A stretch of 64,000 bases of DNA, taken from Streptomyces sp. NBC_01268. Lineage in GTDB: Bacteria > Actinomycetota > Actinomycetes > Streptomycetales > Streptomycetaceae. The number at the start of each line of letters is the position of its first letter. Within the stretch, counting starts at the first letter, position 1. The stretch is taken from NCBI RefSeq assembly GCF_036240795.1, contig NZ_CP108454.1, positions 2,232,001 to 2,296,000 on the forward strand, written 5' to 3'. Of this stretch, positions 8,078-17,374 are shown one piece after another. The notes under the pieces are model-generated. The model ran no database searches, had not been told where the DNA came from, and worked only from the letters and a program-made list of their open reading frames with translations. Both the position numbers and the translations under genes were made by a program.

Positions 8078-9571
8078 TCATCCGGTCGTGGTCATCCGGT
8101 TGGCCGTGTGGACGGCGCGGAGCACCGCCGCGGCCTTGTTGCGGCACTCGTTGTCCTCGGCGACCGGGTCGGAGTCGGCGACGACACCGGCGCCCGCCTG
8201 CACGTACGCGGTTCCGTCGCGCAGCAGCGCGGTGCGGATGGCGATGGCCGTGTCGGAGTCCCCGGCGAAATCGAGATACCCGACACATCCGCCGTACAGG
8301 CCGCGCCGGGTGGGTTCGAGCTCCTCGATGATCTGCATCGCGCGGGGCTTGGGCGCGCCGGAGAGGGTGCCGGCCGGGAAGCAGGCGGTGAGCACGTCGA
8401 AGGCGGTCTTCCCCTCGGCGACCCGGCCGGTCACGGTGGAGACGATGTGCATGACGTGCGAGTACCGCTCGATCGACATGAAGTCGACGACCTCGACGGA
8501 GCCCGGTTCGCAGACCCGGCCGAGGTCGTTGCGGCCGAGGTCGACGAGCATGAGGTGCTCGGCGCGCTCCTTGGGGTCGGCCAGCAGCTCCTCGGCGAGG
8601 TCGTGGTCCTCCTGCGGGGTGGCGCCGCGGTGCCGGGTGCCGGCGATGGGGTGGACCATCGCCCGCCCGTCCTCGACCTTGACCAGCGCCTCGGGCGAGG
8701 AGCCGACGACGTCGAAGCCGTTCTCGAAGCGGAAGAGGTACATGTACGGGGAGGGGTTGGTGGCCCGCAGGACCCGGTACACGTCCAGGGCGGTGGCGGC
8801 GCACGGGGTCTCGAAGCGCTGCGAGGGCACCACCTGGAAGGCCTCTCCGGCCCGGATGCGCTCCTTGATGTCCTCGACGGCGTCCTGGTAGGCCGGGCCG
8901 CCCCACAGGGCGGAGAACTCGGGGAGTTCGGAGGCGGGCAGGGCGGCGGGGACGGTGGCGACGGGGCGGGCCAGGTCGGCCTCCATCGCGTCGAGGCGGG
9001 CGACGGCGTCCGCGTACGCCTCGTCGACGCCGGTCTCCAGGTCGTTGTGGTTGATCGCGTTGGCGATCAGCAGGACCGTGCCGTCCCAGTGGTCGAGGAC
9101 GGCGAGGTCGCTGGTGAGCAGCATGGTGAGCTCGGGCAGCCGGAGGTCGTCGCCGCCGTGCTCGCCGATGCGCTCCAGGCGGCGGACGATGTCGTAGCCG
9201 AGGTAGCCGACCATGCCGCCGGTGAACGGGGGCATGCCGCCCGCGAGGTCGCGGGGGGTGTGGAGGGTCTCGACGGTCGCCTTCAGGGCGGCGAGCGGAT
9301 CGCCGTCGACGGGGACGCCGACCGGCGGGGTGCCGAGCCAGTGGGCCTCGCCGTCCTCGACGGTCAGGGTCGCGTCGCTGCGGACCCCGATGAAGGAGTA
9401 GCGGGACCAGCTGCGCCCGTTCTCCGCGGATTCGAGGAGGAAGGTGCCGGAGCGTTCGGCGGCCAGCTTGCGGTAGAGCCCGACCGGGGTGTCGCCGTCC
9501 GCGAGGAGCCTGCGGCTGACGGGGATGACGCGGCGGTCGGCCGCCAGCTTGCGGAAGTGCTCGAGATCCAT
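8078..9571 (-). CDS. trpE: Anthranilate synthase component I
   Basis: Converts chorismate to anthranilate with ammonia supplied by a TrpG partner, which is not encoded in this window. 497 residues, usual for TrpE. The feedback-site motif [16 protein letters not shown] (about 45-60) suggests tryptophan inhibition. The chorismate-binding domain shows [32 protein letters not shown] and [14 protein letters not shown] 9571 lies 11 bp after hisI, so the two are co-transcribed. I see no tryptophan-codon-rich leader peptide in front of it; the gap is too short for an attenuator. Confidence 0.96.
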   Translation of the reverse strand: MDLEHFRKLAADRRVIPVSRRLLADGDTPVGLYRKLAAERSGTFLLESAENGRSWSRYSFIGVRSDATLTVEDGEAHWLGTPPVGVPVDGDPLAALKATVETLHTPRDLAGGMPPFTGGMVGYLGYDIVRRLERIGEHGGDDLRLPELTMLLTSDLAVLDHWDGTVLLIANAINHNDLETGVDEAYADAVARLDAMEADLARPVATVPAALPASELPEFSALWGGPAYQDAVEDIKERIRAGEAFQVVPSQRFETPCAATALDVYRVLRATNPSPYMYLFRFENGFDVVGSSPEALVKVEDGRAMVHPIAGTRHRGATPQEDHDLAEELLADPKERAEHLMLVDLGRNDLGRVCEPGSVEVVDFMSIERYSHVMHIVSTVTGRVAEGKTAFDVLTACFPAGTLSGAPKPRAMQIIEELEPTRRGLYGGCVGYLDFAGDSDTAIAIRTALLRDGTAYVQAGAGVVADSDPVAEDNECRNKAAAVLRAVHTANRMTTTG

Positions 9572-9582
9572 GGCGCCAGACC

Positions 9583-9951
9583 CTACTCGGCCGCGCGGAG
9601 GACGTCGGCGTCGAAGCAGGTCCGGGCCCCGGTGTGGCAGGCGGCGCCGACCTGGTCGACCTTGACGAGCAGGGTGTCGGCGTCGCAGTCGAGCGCGACG
9701 GACCGGACGTGCTGGACGTGGCCGGAGGTGTCGCCCTTGACCCAGTACTCCTGGCGGCTGCGGGACCAGTAGGTGCAGCGGCCGGTGGTGAGGGTGCGGT
9801 GCAGGGCCTCGTCGTCCATCCAGCCCAGCATGAGCACCTCGCCGGTGTCGTACTGCTGGGCGATGGCGGGAATCAGACCGTCCTCGCTCCGCTTGAGGCG
9901 GGCGGCGATGGCCGGGTCGAGGTCGCTGGGGGTGCGGGGCGTGCTGCTCAT
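9583..9951 (-). CDS. hisI: Phosphoribosyl-AMP cyclohydrolase
   Basis: Opens the purine ring of phosphoribosyl-AMP in histidine synthesis. 122 residues from ATG 9951, the length of the monofunctional enzyme without a HisE domain. Zn/Mg sites are visible: [13 protein letters not shown] (acidic ligands) and the cysteines in [12 protein letters not shown]. It lies away from the main his operon and directly in front of trpE, so one transcript carries an early histidine and the first tryptophan enzyme. Confidence 0.96.
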   Translation of the reverse strand: MSSTPRTPSDLDPAIAARLKRSEDGLIPAIAQQYDTGEVLMLGWMDDEALHRTLTTGRCTYWSRSRQEYWVKGDTSGHVQHVRSVALDCDADTLLVKVDQVGAACHTGARTCFDADVLRAAE

Positions 9952-10022
9952 GACGCCATTCTGCCGCGCCGGGCGGGGATGTCCGGCGGTGCGTCCACTG
10001 GGCGGACCGGCGGACACCGCCG

Positions 10023-10028
10023 TACGCT
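10023..10028 (+). promoter_or_regulatory. Candidate -10 element (TACGCT) for a leaderless transcript
   Basis: TACGCT ends 7 nt before the ATG at 10036, so transcription would begin at or next to the start codon. No Shine-Dalgarno is present between them and no good -35 hexamer is seen about 17 nt upstream. Confidence 0.4.
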
Positions 10029-10035
10029 GGCGAGC

Positions 10036-10671
10036 ATGTCGACCCATGCCAAGCGTGAACGCCTTCTGCTCGCCGACCTGTTGGAGGCGGCCGGTCCGGA
10101 CGCCCCCACGCTCTGCGAGGGGTGGCGGACCCGGGACCTGGCGGCCCATGTGGTGGTGCGCGAGCGCCGCCCGGACGCGGCGGCCGGGTCGGTGGTGCCG
10201 GCCCTGAAGGCCAGGATGGAGCGGGTGCAGGCGGAGTTCGCCGAGAAGCCGTACGAGGAGCTGGTCCAGCTCATCCGGACGGGTCCGCCGCGGCTCTCGC
10301 CGTTCACGATCAAGCAGGTGGACGAGGGCGCGAACGTGGTGGAGTTCTTCGTCCACGCCGAGGACGTGCGCCGGGCGCAGCCGGAATGGTCGGCGCGCGA
10401 ACTCGACCCGGTCTTCTCCGACGCGCTGTGGTCGCGCCTGGAGAAGTCCGCCCGCCTGCTCGGCCGCAAGGCCCCGGTCGGCCTGGTGCTGCGCCGCCCG
10501 AACGGGCAGACGGCGGTGGCGCACCGGGGCACCCCGGTGGTGACGGTCTCCGGGGAGCCGGGCGAGCTGACGATGTTCCTGTTCGGCCGCCAGGACGTGG
10601 CGAAGGTGGCCCTGGAGGGCGACCAGGAGGCGATGGACCGGCTGCACGAGACGAAGCAGCTGGGGATCTGA
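10036..10671 (+). CDS. TIGR03085 family metal-binding protein (DinB/MDMPI-like fold)
   Basis: 211 residues. The N-terminal four-helix part with [21 protein letters not shown] resembles the DinB/mycothiol-dependent maleylpyruvate isomerase N-terminal domain, with His as probable metal ligands, including a later [13 protein letters not shown]. The C-terminal part is a small alpha/beta domain of the SCP2-like type often paired with it. Proteins of this fold may use mycothiol, but the reaction is unknown. Divergent from hisI; the start looks leaderless. Confidence 0.8.
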   Translation: MSTHAKRERLLLADLLEAAGPDAPTLCEGWRTRDLAAHVVVRERRPDAAAGSVVPALKARMERVQAEFAEKPYEELVQLIRTGPPRLSPFTIKQVDEGANVVEFFVHAEDVRRAQPEWSARELDPVFSDALWSRLEKSARLLGRKAPVGLVLRRPNGQTAVAHRGTPVVTVSGEPGELTMFLFGRQDVAKVALEGDQEAMDRLHETKQLGI

Positions 10672-10755
10672 GGCCGGCGGGCCCGCACGGGAGGCGCCGG
10701 GGGTATGGTCGCCGCCCGGCGCCGAGTCCGGTGCGACCCCGTGCCGCCGGGACCC

Positions 10756-10930
10756 AGGGCCTGTCGTCAGACTCCCGTCGTCGCCCGAAGGGCGGCCCCG
10801 CGGCGTCTGGTGCGTGCTCTCGGCGTGCCGGGTGGAAGCCCTCGTACTGGACGTACTCGGACTTTCACCCGGTGCGGCGAGAGCGCGTGCCAGGCGTCGC
10901 GGGGCAGGCGGGAGTTCGACGACAGGCCCT
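10756..10930. repeat. 175-bp palindromic (MITE-like) element abutting the MFS gene
   Basis: Both ends carry AGGGCCTGTCGTC in inverted orientation (10756-10768 and 10918-10930), followed on each arm by ACTCCCG-type sequence. The inner arms remain complementary through CCCCGC, GCTCTCG and CCGGGT blocks up to a central GTAC-TGGAC-GTAC loop near 10840-10852. The left arm has about 12 extra bases, which form a small CGCCC-GAA-GGGCG hairpin. There is no coding capacity. The element fills the space between two converging genes. I recall this type of palindrome as dispersed in Streptomyces; copy number was not checked. Confidence 0.85.
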
Positions 10931-12200
10931 AGCGCGGCAGCTCGGCCTTGCGGACCGCCGGGACGAGGAGGCCGTAGATCCCCGAGAGGGCGCAGACGGA
11001 CGCGCTCACGACGTACACCGGGCCGAGGCCCCACAGGCCGATCGCGGCGCCGGTGAGCGGGTAGCCGAGCGGTGCGAGGCCGAGGGAGCAGAGGCCGGCG
11101 ACGGCGGTGACACGGCCCAGGTAGGCGGGCTCGCAGTGGGTCTGGACGAGGGCGTTGCACAGCGCCCCGGAGAGTCCGGCGAGCAGGCCGATGGCGAGCG
11201 CGACGGCGACGGCGGCGGGCAGGACCGGGGCGTAGGCGAGCGCGCCGATGGCGACGGCGCCCAGGGTCATGGTCCAGCCGCTGACGGCCCCGGCGCGCGG
11301 TACGTGCCCCCGTACCGTCAGGAGCAGCGCGGCGGCGCCCGCGCCGGTGCCGAAACCGGCGAGGATCCAGCCGATGCCGGACGCTCCCCAGTCGCGCTGC
11401 TCGGCGAGGACGGCGAGGCCGACGTTGAGGGGGCCGACGAAGCCGAGGTCGCTGAGGAGCACGATGACCATGAGCGGGCCGAGGACGCGGTGTCCGCGCA
11501 GGTAGCGCAGTCCATCGGCGAGGTCGCTCAGGGCGGTGCCGTCGCGGACCCCCTCGGTGTCGGGGAGCGGGCGCAGCCGCAGCGCGGACAGCAGGGGGAT
11601 GGAGAGGGCGAAGAGGACTCCGGCGGCCCCGAAGGCGGTGGCCGGGCCGCCGAGGGCGACCGCGAGGCCGCCGAGCGGGGCGCCGAGGACGGCGCCGCAG
11701 CGGTACGCGAGGCCGCGCAGGCCCTGGATCCGGGCCAACTGGTCGGTCGGGGCGATCCGGGGCGGCAGGGCGCCGACCGCGGGCAGGAACAGGGCGTCGA
11801 CGGTGCCGAAGACGAGGGCGACGGCGGCGAGCGCCCACAGGCCGGGCGAGGTGAGGAAGAGCGTCGCGGCGAGGCCGAGGACGACGAGGCAGCGGACGGC
11901 ATCGGAGCCGATGACGACGCGGCGCGGGCCGAGGCGGTCGGCGACCACTCCCCCGCCGAGCATGAGCAGGGCGCGGGGCACGGCACTGACGGCCATGACG
12001 AGTCCGGCCTGGGCGGGGGTGCCGGTGCTGACGACGGTCCAGGACAGGGCGAGGTGGTAGACGCTGTCGCCGAGCGTGGAGGCGGTGTAGGCGCCGACCC
12101 AGCGCAGCACGTTCGGGTCGCGGTGGGCGGGGCGCGCGGGGGCGGGGGCCGTGGCCGTAGCGGTGGCGGTGGCGGTGGCGGTGGCGGTGGCGGTGGACAT
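10929..12200 (-). CDS. MFS transporter
   Basis: 423 residues with about 12 membrane helices and the MFS motif-A-like loop [15 protein letters not shown] after helix 2, so a proton-driven exporter of unknown substrate. The first 25 residues are a Thr-Ala dipeptide repeat followed by an Ala/Pro stretch, encoded by a 6-bp microsatellite. The gene starts 4 bp after the ArsR-type regulator stop, so the pair is one transcript. The stop codon TAG is completed by the first two bases of the adjoining palindromic element, so the extreme C-terminus was set by that element. Confidence 0.9.
   Translation of the reverse strand: MSTATATATATATATATAPAPARPAHRDPNVLRWVGAYTASTLGDSVYHLALSWTVVSTGTPAQAGLVMAVSAVPRALLMLGGGVVADRLGPRRVVIGSDAVRCLVVLGLAATLFLTSPGLWALAAVALVFGTVDALFLPAVGALPPRIAPTDQLARIQGLRGLAYRCGAVLGAPLGGLAVALGGPATAFGAAGVLFALSIPLLSALRLRPLPDTEGVRDGTALSDLADGLRYLRGHRVLGPLMVIVLLSDLGFVGPLNVGLAVLAEQRDWGASGIGWILAGFGTGAGAAALLLTVRGHVPRAGAVSGWTMTLGAVAIGALAYAPVLPAAVAVALAIGLLAGLSGALCNALVQTHCEPAYLGRVTAVAGLCSLGLAPLGYPLTGAAIGLWGLGPVYVVSASVCALSGIYGLLVPAVRKAELPR
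12162..12197. repeat. Hexanucleotide microsatellite, six GGTGGC-type units
   Basis: Six tandem 6-bp units (the last changed by one base) inside the 5' end of the MFS gene encode alternating Thr-Ala on the minus strand. Gain or loss of units keeps the frame. Confidence 0.85.
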
Positions 12201-12204
12201 CGGC

Positions 12205-12792
12205 TCAGCCCCGGTACGGGAAGCCGAAGAGGTGGACGGCGACGTTCTCGCGCCCCTCGGTGTCGCCCGCCGCCTCGGCGGCGCGGGCCCGCTCGTCGTA
12301 CTTCCTGACGAGCTCGTCGAGCTCCGCGCCGAGCCCGGCGAGTTCGTCGGCGGTGAGCCGGGGCAGCCACTCCGAGCTCATGGCGGCGGTCCGCCAGGCC
12401 TCGGACCAGGTGTGCCGTTCGTCGAGGAAGCGGCTGTGCATCTCGGTGCGCTGCGCGTTGACCGTGCGGCCGAACGCGGTGCTCGCGGCGGCGAGTTCGG
12501 GGGCTCCCTGGAGGTCCTGCTCGTGGATGCTGAAGCCGTAGGAGCTGGGCTGCCACCAGCGCTCGCGGCCGTCGGAGGACTGGCTCTCGGCCTCCTCGAT
12601 GAGGCCGTGGTCGGCCAGCTTGCGCAGGTGGTAGCTGACGAGGGAGACGGCCTCGTCGACCTGGTCGGCCAGCTGCGAGGCGGTGGCGGTGCGGGCGACG
12701 AAGAGGGCGCGGTAGAGGCGCATCCGCAGCGGGTGGGAGATGGCTTTGAGGGTGCCGAGATCGGTGATCCGGCGGTTCTCCGACGAGGTCAT
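12205..12792 (-). CDS. ArsR-type winged-helix transcriptional regulator
   Basis: 195 residues from ATG 12792. The N-terminal winged helix spans about 10-95, with ISHPLRMRLYRAL, the recognition-helix region SLVSYHLRKLADHGLIEEA and the wing. The C-terminal half is helical, probably for dimerisation or ligand sensing. No ArsR metal motif (CxC) is seen. It precedes an MFS exporter by 4 bp and has two TTGCGCAA palindromes just upstream. This suggests an autoregulated drug- or metabolite-responsive repressor of the pair; the ligand is unknown. Confidence 0.88.
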   Translation of the reverse strand: MTSSENRRITDLGTLKAISHPLRMRLYRALFVARTATASQLADQVDEAVSLVSYHLRKLADHGLIEEAESQSSDGRERWWQPSSYGFSIHEQDLQGAPELAAASTAFGRTVNAQRTEMHSRFLDERHTWSEAWRTAAMSSEWLPRLTADELAGLGAELDELVRKYDERARAAEAAGDTEGRENVAVHLFGFPYRG

Positions 12793-12820
12793 GTCAGAAA
12801 CTCTAGATAGGAAAGAAAAC

Positions 12821-12842
12821 TTGCGCAATGGATGTTGCGCAA
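12821..12842 (-). promoter_or_regulatory. Probable operator: two TTGCGCAA palindromes
   Basis: Perfect 8-bp palindromes TTGCGCAA at 12821-12828 and 12835-12842, 14 bp apart start to start, lie 29-50 bp upstream of the ArsR-type gene in an otherwise AT-richer stretch. This is the expected place for autoregulation. Function is inferred. Confidence 0.6.
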
Positions 12843-12867
12843 ATAATCCTGTGCATCGGGGCAAGGG

Positions 12868-12900
12868 GAAGCCCCCGGATCCGAGGGGTCCGGGGGCTTC
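12868..12900 (-). terminator. Terminator of the his operon
   Basis: A perfect 12-bp stem (12868-12879 with 12889-12900) with a 9-nt loop, about 35 bp beyond the hisF stop. It separates the his operon from the promoter of the ArsR-MFS unit on the same strand. Confidence 0.75.
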
Positions 12901-12934
12901 TTTGAGGGGTCGGACGGCCGAGCGGCCGGAAGAC

Positions 12935-13690
12935 TCAGCGGACCTGTCGGCCCGCCTCCTTCAGCGCCTGCTTGACCTCGCCGATCCGCAGATCGCCGAA
13001 GTGGAAGACCGAGGCCGCGAGCACCGCGTCCGCGCCCGCCGCGACGGCCGGCGGGAAGTCGGACAGCTTGCCGGCGCCGCCGGAGGCGATCACCGGCACG
13101 GTCACGTGCTTGCGCACCGCCGCGATCATCTCGGTGTCGTAGCCGTCCTTCGTGCCGTCCGCGTCCATCGAGTTGAGCAGGATCTCGCCCGCGCCCAGCT
13201 CGGCGGCCCGGTGCGCCCACTCGACGGCGTCGATGCCGGTGCCCCGGCGGCCGCCGTGCGTGGTGACCTCGAAGGAGCCCGTCTCGGTGCGGCGGGCGTC
13301 GACCGACAGGACGAGGACCTGGCGGCCGAACCGCTCGGCGATCTCGCGGATCAGCTCGGGGCGGGCGATGGCGGCCGTGTTGACGCCCACCTTGTCCGCG
13401 CCGGCCCGCAGCAGCTTGTCGACGTCCTCGGCGGAGCGGACCCCGCCGCCGACGGTCAGCGGGATGAAGACCTGCTCGGCGGTGCGGCGCACCACGTCGT
13501 AGGTGGTCTCCCGGTTGCCCGAGGAGGCGGTGATGTCGAGGAAGGTGAGCTCGTCGGCGCCCTCGGCGTCGTACAGCTTGGCCATCTCGACGGGGTCGCC
13601 CGCGTCCCGCAGGTTCCGGAAGTTGACGCCCTTGACGACCCGGCCGTTGTCCACGTCCAGGCAGGGGATCACGCGTACGGCGAGGCTCAT
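12935..13690 (-). CDS. hisF: Imidazole glycerol phosphate synthase cyclase subunit
   Basis: Takes ammonia from HisH and converts PRFAR to imidazole-glycerol phosphate and AICAR. 251 residues, complete (beta-alpha)8 barrel. The first catalytic aspartate is in [13 protein letters not shown] (Asp12), the second in [13 protein letters not shown]. Phosphate loops are SGGAG and [11 protein letters not shown] 13690 overlaps the ridA stop as ATGA. Last gene of the his operon, followed by a terminator. Confidence 0.97.
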   Translation of the reverse strand: MSLAVRVIPCLDVDNGRVVKGVNFRNLRDAGDPVEMAKLYDAEGADELTFLDITASSGNRETTYDVVRRTAEQVFIPLTVGGGVRSAEDVDKLLRAGADKVGVNTAAIARPELIREIAERFGRQVLVLSVDARRTETGSFEVTTHGGRRGTGIDAVEWAHRAAELGAGEILLNSMDADGTKDGYDTEMIAAVRKHVTVPVIASGGAGKLSDFPPAVAAGADAVLAASVFHFGDLRIGEVKQALKEAGRQVR

Positions 13691-14100
13691 GCGGCGCCCC
13701 CCTCGGTGGCACCCGGGCGGTACGCCTCGACCTCGACCTCGACGACCAGACGCGGGTCGACGAAGCCGGAGACGATGATCATGGACGCGGCGGGGCGGAC
13801 GGCGTCGAAGAGCTCCTTGTGGGCCCGGCCGACCTCGTCGACGTCCCGCGCGTGCGTGAGGTACATGCGGGTGCGGACCACGTGCTCGGCGTTCAGATCC
13901 AGCTGCTTCAGGGCGTCGAAGGCGACGTTGAAGGAGTTGACGGTCTGCTCGTACGGGCCGCCGTCGGCGATCGCGCCGCCCACCACGGAGGTGCAGCCGG
14001 AGACCAGCACCGTCCCGTTCGGCAGCTCCACCGCGCGGGAGTAGCCGAACTGCTCCTCCCAGGGGGCGCCGGTCACGATCTTGCGCACGGAGTCGCTCAT
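13687..14100 (-). CDS. RidA/YjgF-family protein
   Basis: 137 residues of the RidA family, which hydrolyse reactive enamine/imine intermediates from PLP enzymes. Visible features are the SGCTSV strand, the conserved arginine in [10 protein letters not shown] and the C-terminal [14 protein letters not shown]. It is inserted between priA and hisF with 4-bp overlaps on both sides, so it is translated as part of the his operon. This suggests protection of the pathway, perhaps from imines released by HisC or other PLP enzymes; that is inference. Confidence 0.88.
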   Translation of the reverse strand: MSDSVRKIVTGAPWEEQFGYSRAVELPNGTVLVSGCTSVVGGAIADGGPYEQTVNSFNVAFDALKQLDLNAEHVVRTRMYLTHARDVDEVGRAHKELFDAVRPAASMIIVSGFVDPRLVVEVEVEAYRPGATEGGAA

Positions 14101-14834
14101 ACGGCCACCGCCTGAAGGGCCTCTTCCAGGGTGAAGGCCTTCGCGTACAGCGCCTTGCCGACGATCGCGCCCTCGACGCCCAGCGGGACCAGGGCGGACA
14201 GGGCCCGCAGGTCGTCCAGGGAGGAGACGCCGCCGGAGGCGACGACCGGCTTGTCGGTGGCCGCGCAGACGTTCCGCAGGAGCTCCAGGTTGGGGCCCTC
14301 CAGGGTGCCGTCCTTGGCGATGTCGGTGACCACGTAACGGGCGCAGCCCTCGGAGTCGAGGCGGGCCAGCGTCTCGTACAGGTCGCCGCCGTCGCGGGTC
14401 CAGCCCCGGCCGCGCAGGGTCGTGCCGCGCACGTCCAGACCGACGGCGATCTTGTCGCCGTGCTCGGCGATGACCTTGGCGACCCACTCGGGCGTCTCCA
14501 GGGCGGCGGTGCCCAGGTTGACGCGGGTGCAGCCGGTGGCGAGCGCCGCGGCCAGCGAGGCGTCGTCGCGGATGCCGCCGGAGAGCTCGACCCGGAGGTT
14601 CAACTCCGCCATGGACTCGGCGACCTCGCGGACCAGCTGCCGGTTGTCGCCGGTGCCGAAGGCGGCGTCCAGGTCGACGAGGTGCAGCCACTCGGCGCCG
14701 GAGCGCTGCCACGCGAGGGCGGCCTCCAGGGGCGAGCCGTAGGAGGTCTCCGTGCCGGACTCGCCGTGCACGAGGCGGACGGCCTGGCCGTCGCGGACGT
14801 CGACGGCGGGGAGGAGTTCGAGCGCGCTGGTCAC
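14097..14834 (-). CDS. priA: Bifunctional HisA/TrpF phosphoribosyl isomerase
   Basis: In streptomycetes one barrel isomerises both ProFAR (histidine) and phosphoribosyl anthranilate (tryptophan). 245 residues. Catalytic aspartates are in [10 protein letters not shown] (Asp12) and [11 protein letters not shown]. Phosphate motifs SGGIRD and ASGGVS are present. The start is GTG 14834, overlapping hisH as GTGA. I assign it as PriA, not plain HisA, because no trpF is seen among the trp genes here and the family in this lineage is known to be dual; the sequence alone does not prove dual activity. Confidence 0.92.
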   Translation of the reverse strand: MTSALELLPAVDVRDGQAVRLVHGESGTETSYGSPLEAALAWQRSGAEWLHLVDLDAAFGTGDNRQLVREVAESMAELNLRVELSGGIRDDASLAAALATGCTRVNLGTAALETPEWVAKVIAEHGDKIAVGLDVRGTTLRGRGWTRDGGDLYETLARLDSEGCARYVVTDIAKDGTLEGPNLELLRNVCAATDKPVVASGGVSSLDDLRALSALVPLGVEGAIVGKALYAKAFTLEEALQAVAV

Positions 14835-15478
14835 AGGGTTCCGATCCAGTTGGTGAGGAGCTGGGCGCCGGCGTCGCCGGACTTCTCGGGGTGGAACTGG
14901 GTCGCCCACAGGGCCCCGTTCTCCACCGCGGAGACGAACGGCTCGCCGTGGGTGGACCAGGTCACCTTGGGGGCACGGATGTGGGGGTTGCCGATCTCCA
15001 GCTCCCACGTGCGCACCCCGTAGGAGTGCACGAAGTAGTAGCGGGTGTCGGCGTCGAGGCCGGCGAACAGCTCGCTGCCCTCGGGCGCGTCGACCGTGTT
15101 CCAGCCCATGTGGGGCACGACCGGCGCGTCCAGCGGCTCGACCGAACCGGGCCACTCGTCGAGCCCCTCGGTCTCCACGCCGTGCTCGATGCCGCGGGCG
15201 AAGAGGATCTGCATGCCGACGCAGATGCCCATGACCGGGCGTCCGCCGGAGAGCCGGCGGCCGATGATCCAGTCACCGCGGGCCTCCTTGAGGCCCTCCA
15301 TGCAGGCGGAGAAGGCACCGACGCCGGGGACGAGCAGGCCGTCGGCGTTCATGGCGCGCTCGTAGTCGCGGGTGATCTCGACCTCGGCTCCGACCCGGGC
15401 GAGAGCGCGCTCGGCGGAGCGGACGTTGCCGAAGCCGTAGTCGAAGACGACGACCTTCTTGGGGCTGCCGCCGCTCAT
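14831..15478 (-). CDS. hisH: Imidazole glycerol phosphate synthase glutaminase subunit
   Basis: Class I glutamine amidotransferase feeding ammonia to HisF. 215 residues; nucleophile Cys86 in MGICVGMQ, catalytic His in [10 protein letters not shown]. The gap between hisH and hisF, filled by priA and ridA, means the partner subunits are not adjacent. ATG 15478 overlaps the small upstream gene as ATGA. Confidence 0.96.
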   Translation of the reverse strand: MSGGSPKKVVVFDYGFGNVRSAERALARVGAEVEITRDYERAMNADGLLVPGVGAFSACMEGLKEARGDWIIGRRLSGGRPVMGICVGMQILFARGIEHGVETEGLDEWPGSVEPLDAPVVPHMGWNTVDAPEGSELFAGLDADTRYYFVHSYGVRTWELEIGNPHIRAPKVTWSTHGEPFVSAVENGALWATQFHPEKSGDAGAQLLTNWIGTL

Positions 15479-15639
15479 GACCACACGTCCAGCCGCAGCA
15501 CACCGGCCGCCAGGCACATGGCGGCGCCGATGGAGAGCAGCACGATGAGGCCCGCGGGCATCTTCTGCTTGGCGAAGGAGTAGATGCCGCCGAGCAGGAA
15601 GAGCCCGACGACGATCAGGATGGTGGAGAGGCCGTTCAC
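15475..15639 (-). CDS. 54-residue two-helix membrane protein in the his operon
   Basis: Starting at GTG 15639, 2 bp after the hisB stop, the product has two hydrophobic helices (about 5-22 and 28-47) joined by a SFAKQK loop, and ends in LDVWS. The stop overlaps the hisH start as ATGA, so it is clearly translated within the operon. No family is recognised. It could be an accessory or regulatory membrane peptide; nothing links it to the enzymatic steps. Confidence 0.75.
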   Translation of the reverse strand: MNGLSTILIVVGLFLLGGIYSFAKQKMPAGLIVLLSIGAAMCLAAGVLRLDVWS

Positions 15640-15641
15640 GT

Positions 15642-16235
15642 TTACAGCGCGCCCTTCGTGGAGGGGAGGATTCCGGCGGCGCGGACGTCGCGCTCCGAGG
15701 CGTAGCGCAGGGCGCGGGCGAGCGCCTTGAACTGGCACTCGACGATGTGGTGGGCGTTGCGCCCGTACGGCACGTGGACGTGCAGGGCGATCTGCGCCTG
15801 CGCGACGAAGGACTCCAGGATGTGCCGGGTCATCGTCGTGTCGTAGGAGCCGATCATCGGCGCCATGTTCTCGGGCTCGGTGTGCACCAGGTAGGGGCGG
15901 CCGGAGAGGTCGACGGTGACCTGGGCGAGCGACTCGTCCAGCGGGACGGTGCAGTTGCCGAAGCGGTAGATGCCGACCTTGTCGCCGAGGGCCTGCTTGA
16001 AGGCGGCGCCCAGGGCGAGGGCGGTGTCCTCGATCGTGTGGTGCGAGTCGATGTGGAGGTCGCCGTCGGTCTTCACGGTCAGGTCGAACAGACCGTGCCG
16101 GCCGAGCTGGTCGAGCATGTGGTCGTAGAACCCGACCCCGGTCGACACGTCGACCTTTCCGGTGCCGTCGAGGTCGATCTCGACGACGACGGACGTCTCC
16201 TTGGTGGTGCGCTCAACGCGGCCTACGCGGCTCAT
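15642..16235 (-). CDS. hisB: Imidazoleglycerol-phosphate dehydratase
   Basis: Mn-dependent dehydration to imidazole-acetol phosphate. 197 residues, the monofunctional type with no HisN phosphatase domain. The two metal-binding motifs are visible: SHHTIED (about residue 65) and AHHIVE (about residue 165), both in the two-fold pseudo-repeat typical of the family. ATG 16235 overlaps hisC as ATGA. Confidence 0.97.
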   Translation of the reverse strand: MSRVGRVERTTKETSVVVEIDLDGTGKVDVSTGVGFYDHMLDQLGRHGLFDLTVKTDGDLHIDSHHTIEDTALALGAAFKQALGDKVGIYRFGNCTVPLDESLAQVTVDLSGRPYLVHTEPENMAPMIGSYDTTMTRHILESFVAQAQIALHVHVPYGRNAHHIVECQFKALARALRYASERDVRAAGILPSTKGAL

Positions 16236-17374
16236 GCGTCCTGCTCCTTCTTCAACTCACGAACCGCGTCGAGGAACGCGTCGTTCTCTTCGGGGGTGCC
16301 CGCGGAGACCCGCAGCCAGCCCGCCACACCGTTGTCCCGGACCAGGACGCCCCGATCGAGGATCTTCTGCCAGGCCGCGTGGGAGCCCTCCGCTCCGTCG
16401 AAGCGGCCGAACTGGACGAAGTTGGCGTCGGACTCGGTGACCTCGTAGCCGATGGCCCGCAGCTCGCTGACGAGGCGGTCGCGCTCGGCCTTGAGCTGCT
16501 CGACGTACCCGAGGAGGGTGTCGGTGTGCTCCAGGGCGGCCAGCGCGGTGGCCTGGGTGACGGCCGACAGGTGGTACGGCAGGCGCACCAGCTGGACGGC
16601 GTCGACCACGGCGGGGTGGGCGGCGAGGTAGCCCAGGCGCAGTCCGGCGGCGCCGAAGGCCTTGGACATGGTCCGGGAGACCACCAGGTTCGGGCGGCCC
16701 TCGATGAGGGGAAGCACCGAGTCGCGGTGGCTGAACTCCACGTACGCCTCGTCGACGACCACCAGGGAGGGCTTGGCGGCCTGGGCGGCCTCGTACAGCG
16801 CGAGGACGGTCCCGGCGTCGACCGTCGTCCCCGTGGGGTTGTTGGGCGAGGTGATGAAGACGACGTCCGGCGCGTTCTCCGCGATGGCCCGCTCGGCCGC
16901 CGCGAGGTCGATGCTGAAGTCCTCGTTGCGGGGGCCGGAGATCCAGTGGGTGCCGGTGCCGCGGGCGATCAGGGCGTGCATCGAGTACGAGGGCTCGAAG
17001 CCGATCGCGGTGCGGCCGGGCCCGCCGAAGGTCTGCAGCAGCTGCTGGAGCACCTCGTTGGAGCCGTTGGCGGCCCACACGTTGCCCATGGCGACCGGGT
17101 GCTTGGCGGTACGGGTGAGGTAGCGGGCGAGCTCGGTGCGCAGCTCGACCGCGTCCCGGTCGGGGTAGCGGTTGAGGCCGCGGGCGGCCTCGGCGACCCG
17201 CTCCGCGATCCGGGCCACCAGGGGCTCGGGCAGCGGGTACGGGTTCTCGTTGGTGTTCAGCTGGACCGGCACGTCGAGCTGGGGCGCGCCGTAGGGCGAC
17301 TTGCCCTTCAGCTCGTCGCGGATCGGCAGGTCGTCGATGCCGAGGGTGTCGTTGCTGTCGCTGGTGTCGCTCAC
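16232..17374 (-). CDS. hisC: Histidinol-phosphate aminotransferase
   Basis: PLP fold-type I aminotransferase producing histidinol phosphate. 380 residues from GTG 17374. Visible sites: SPNNPTGT, the aspartate in [10 protein letters not shown], the Schiff-base lysine in [17 protein letters not shown], and the substrate-side arginine in GWLRVSAG. The start overlaps the hisD stop as GTGA. Confidence 0.96.
   Translation of the reverse strand: MSDTSDSNDTLGIDDLPIRDELKGKSPYGAPQLDVPVQLNTNENPYPLPEPLVARIAERVAEAARGLNRYPDRDAVELRTELARYLTRTAKHPVAMGNVWAANGSNEVLQQLLQTFGGPGRTAIGFEPSYSMHALIARGTGTHWISGPRNEDFSIDLAAAERAIAENAPDVVFITSPNNPTGTTVDAGTVLALYEAAQAAKPSLVVVDEAYVEFSHRDSVLPLIEGRPNLVVSRTMSKAFGAAGLRLGYLAAHPAVVDAVQLVRLPYHLSAVTQATALAALEHTDTLLGYVEQLKAERDRLVSELRAIGYEVTESDANFVQFGRFDGAEGSHAAWQKILDRGVLVRDNGVAGWLRVSAGTPEENDAFLDAVRELKKEQDA

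Noticed and set aside
9572..10035. Tryptophan attenuator or leader peptide for trpE
   Set aside because: Only 11 bp lie between hisI and trpE, and no short ORF with tandem Trp codons is visible upstream of hisI.
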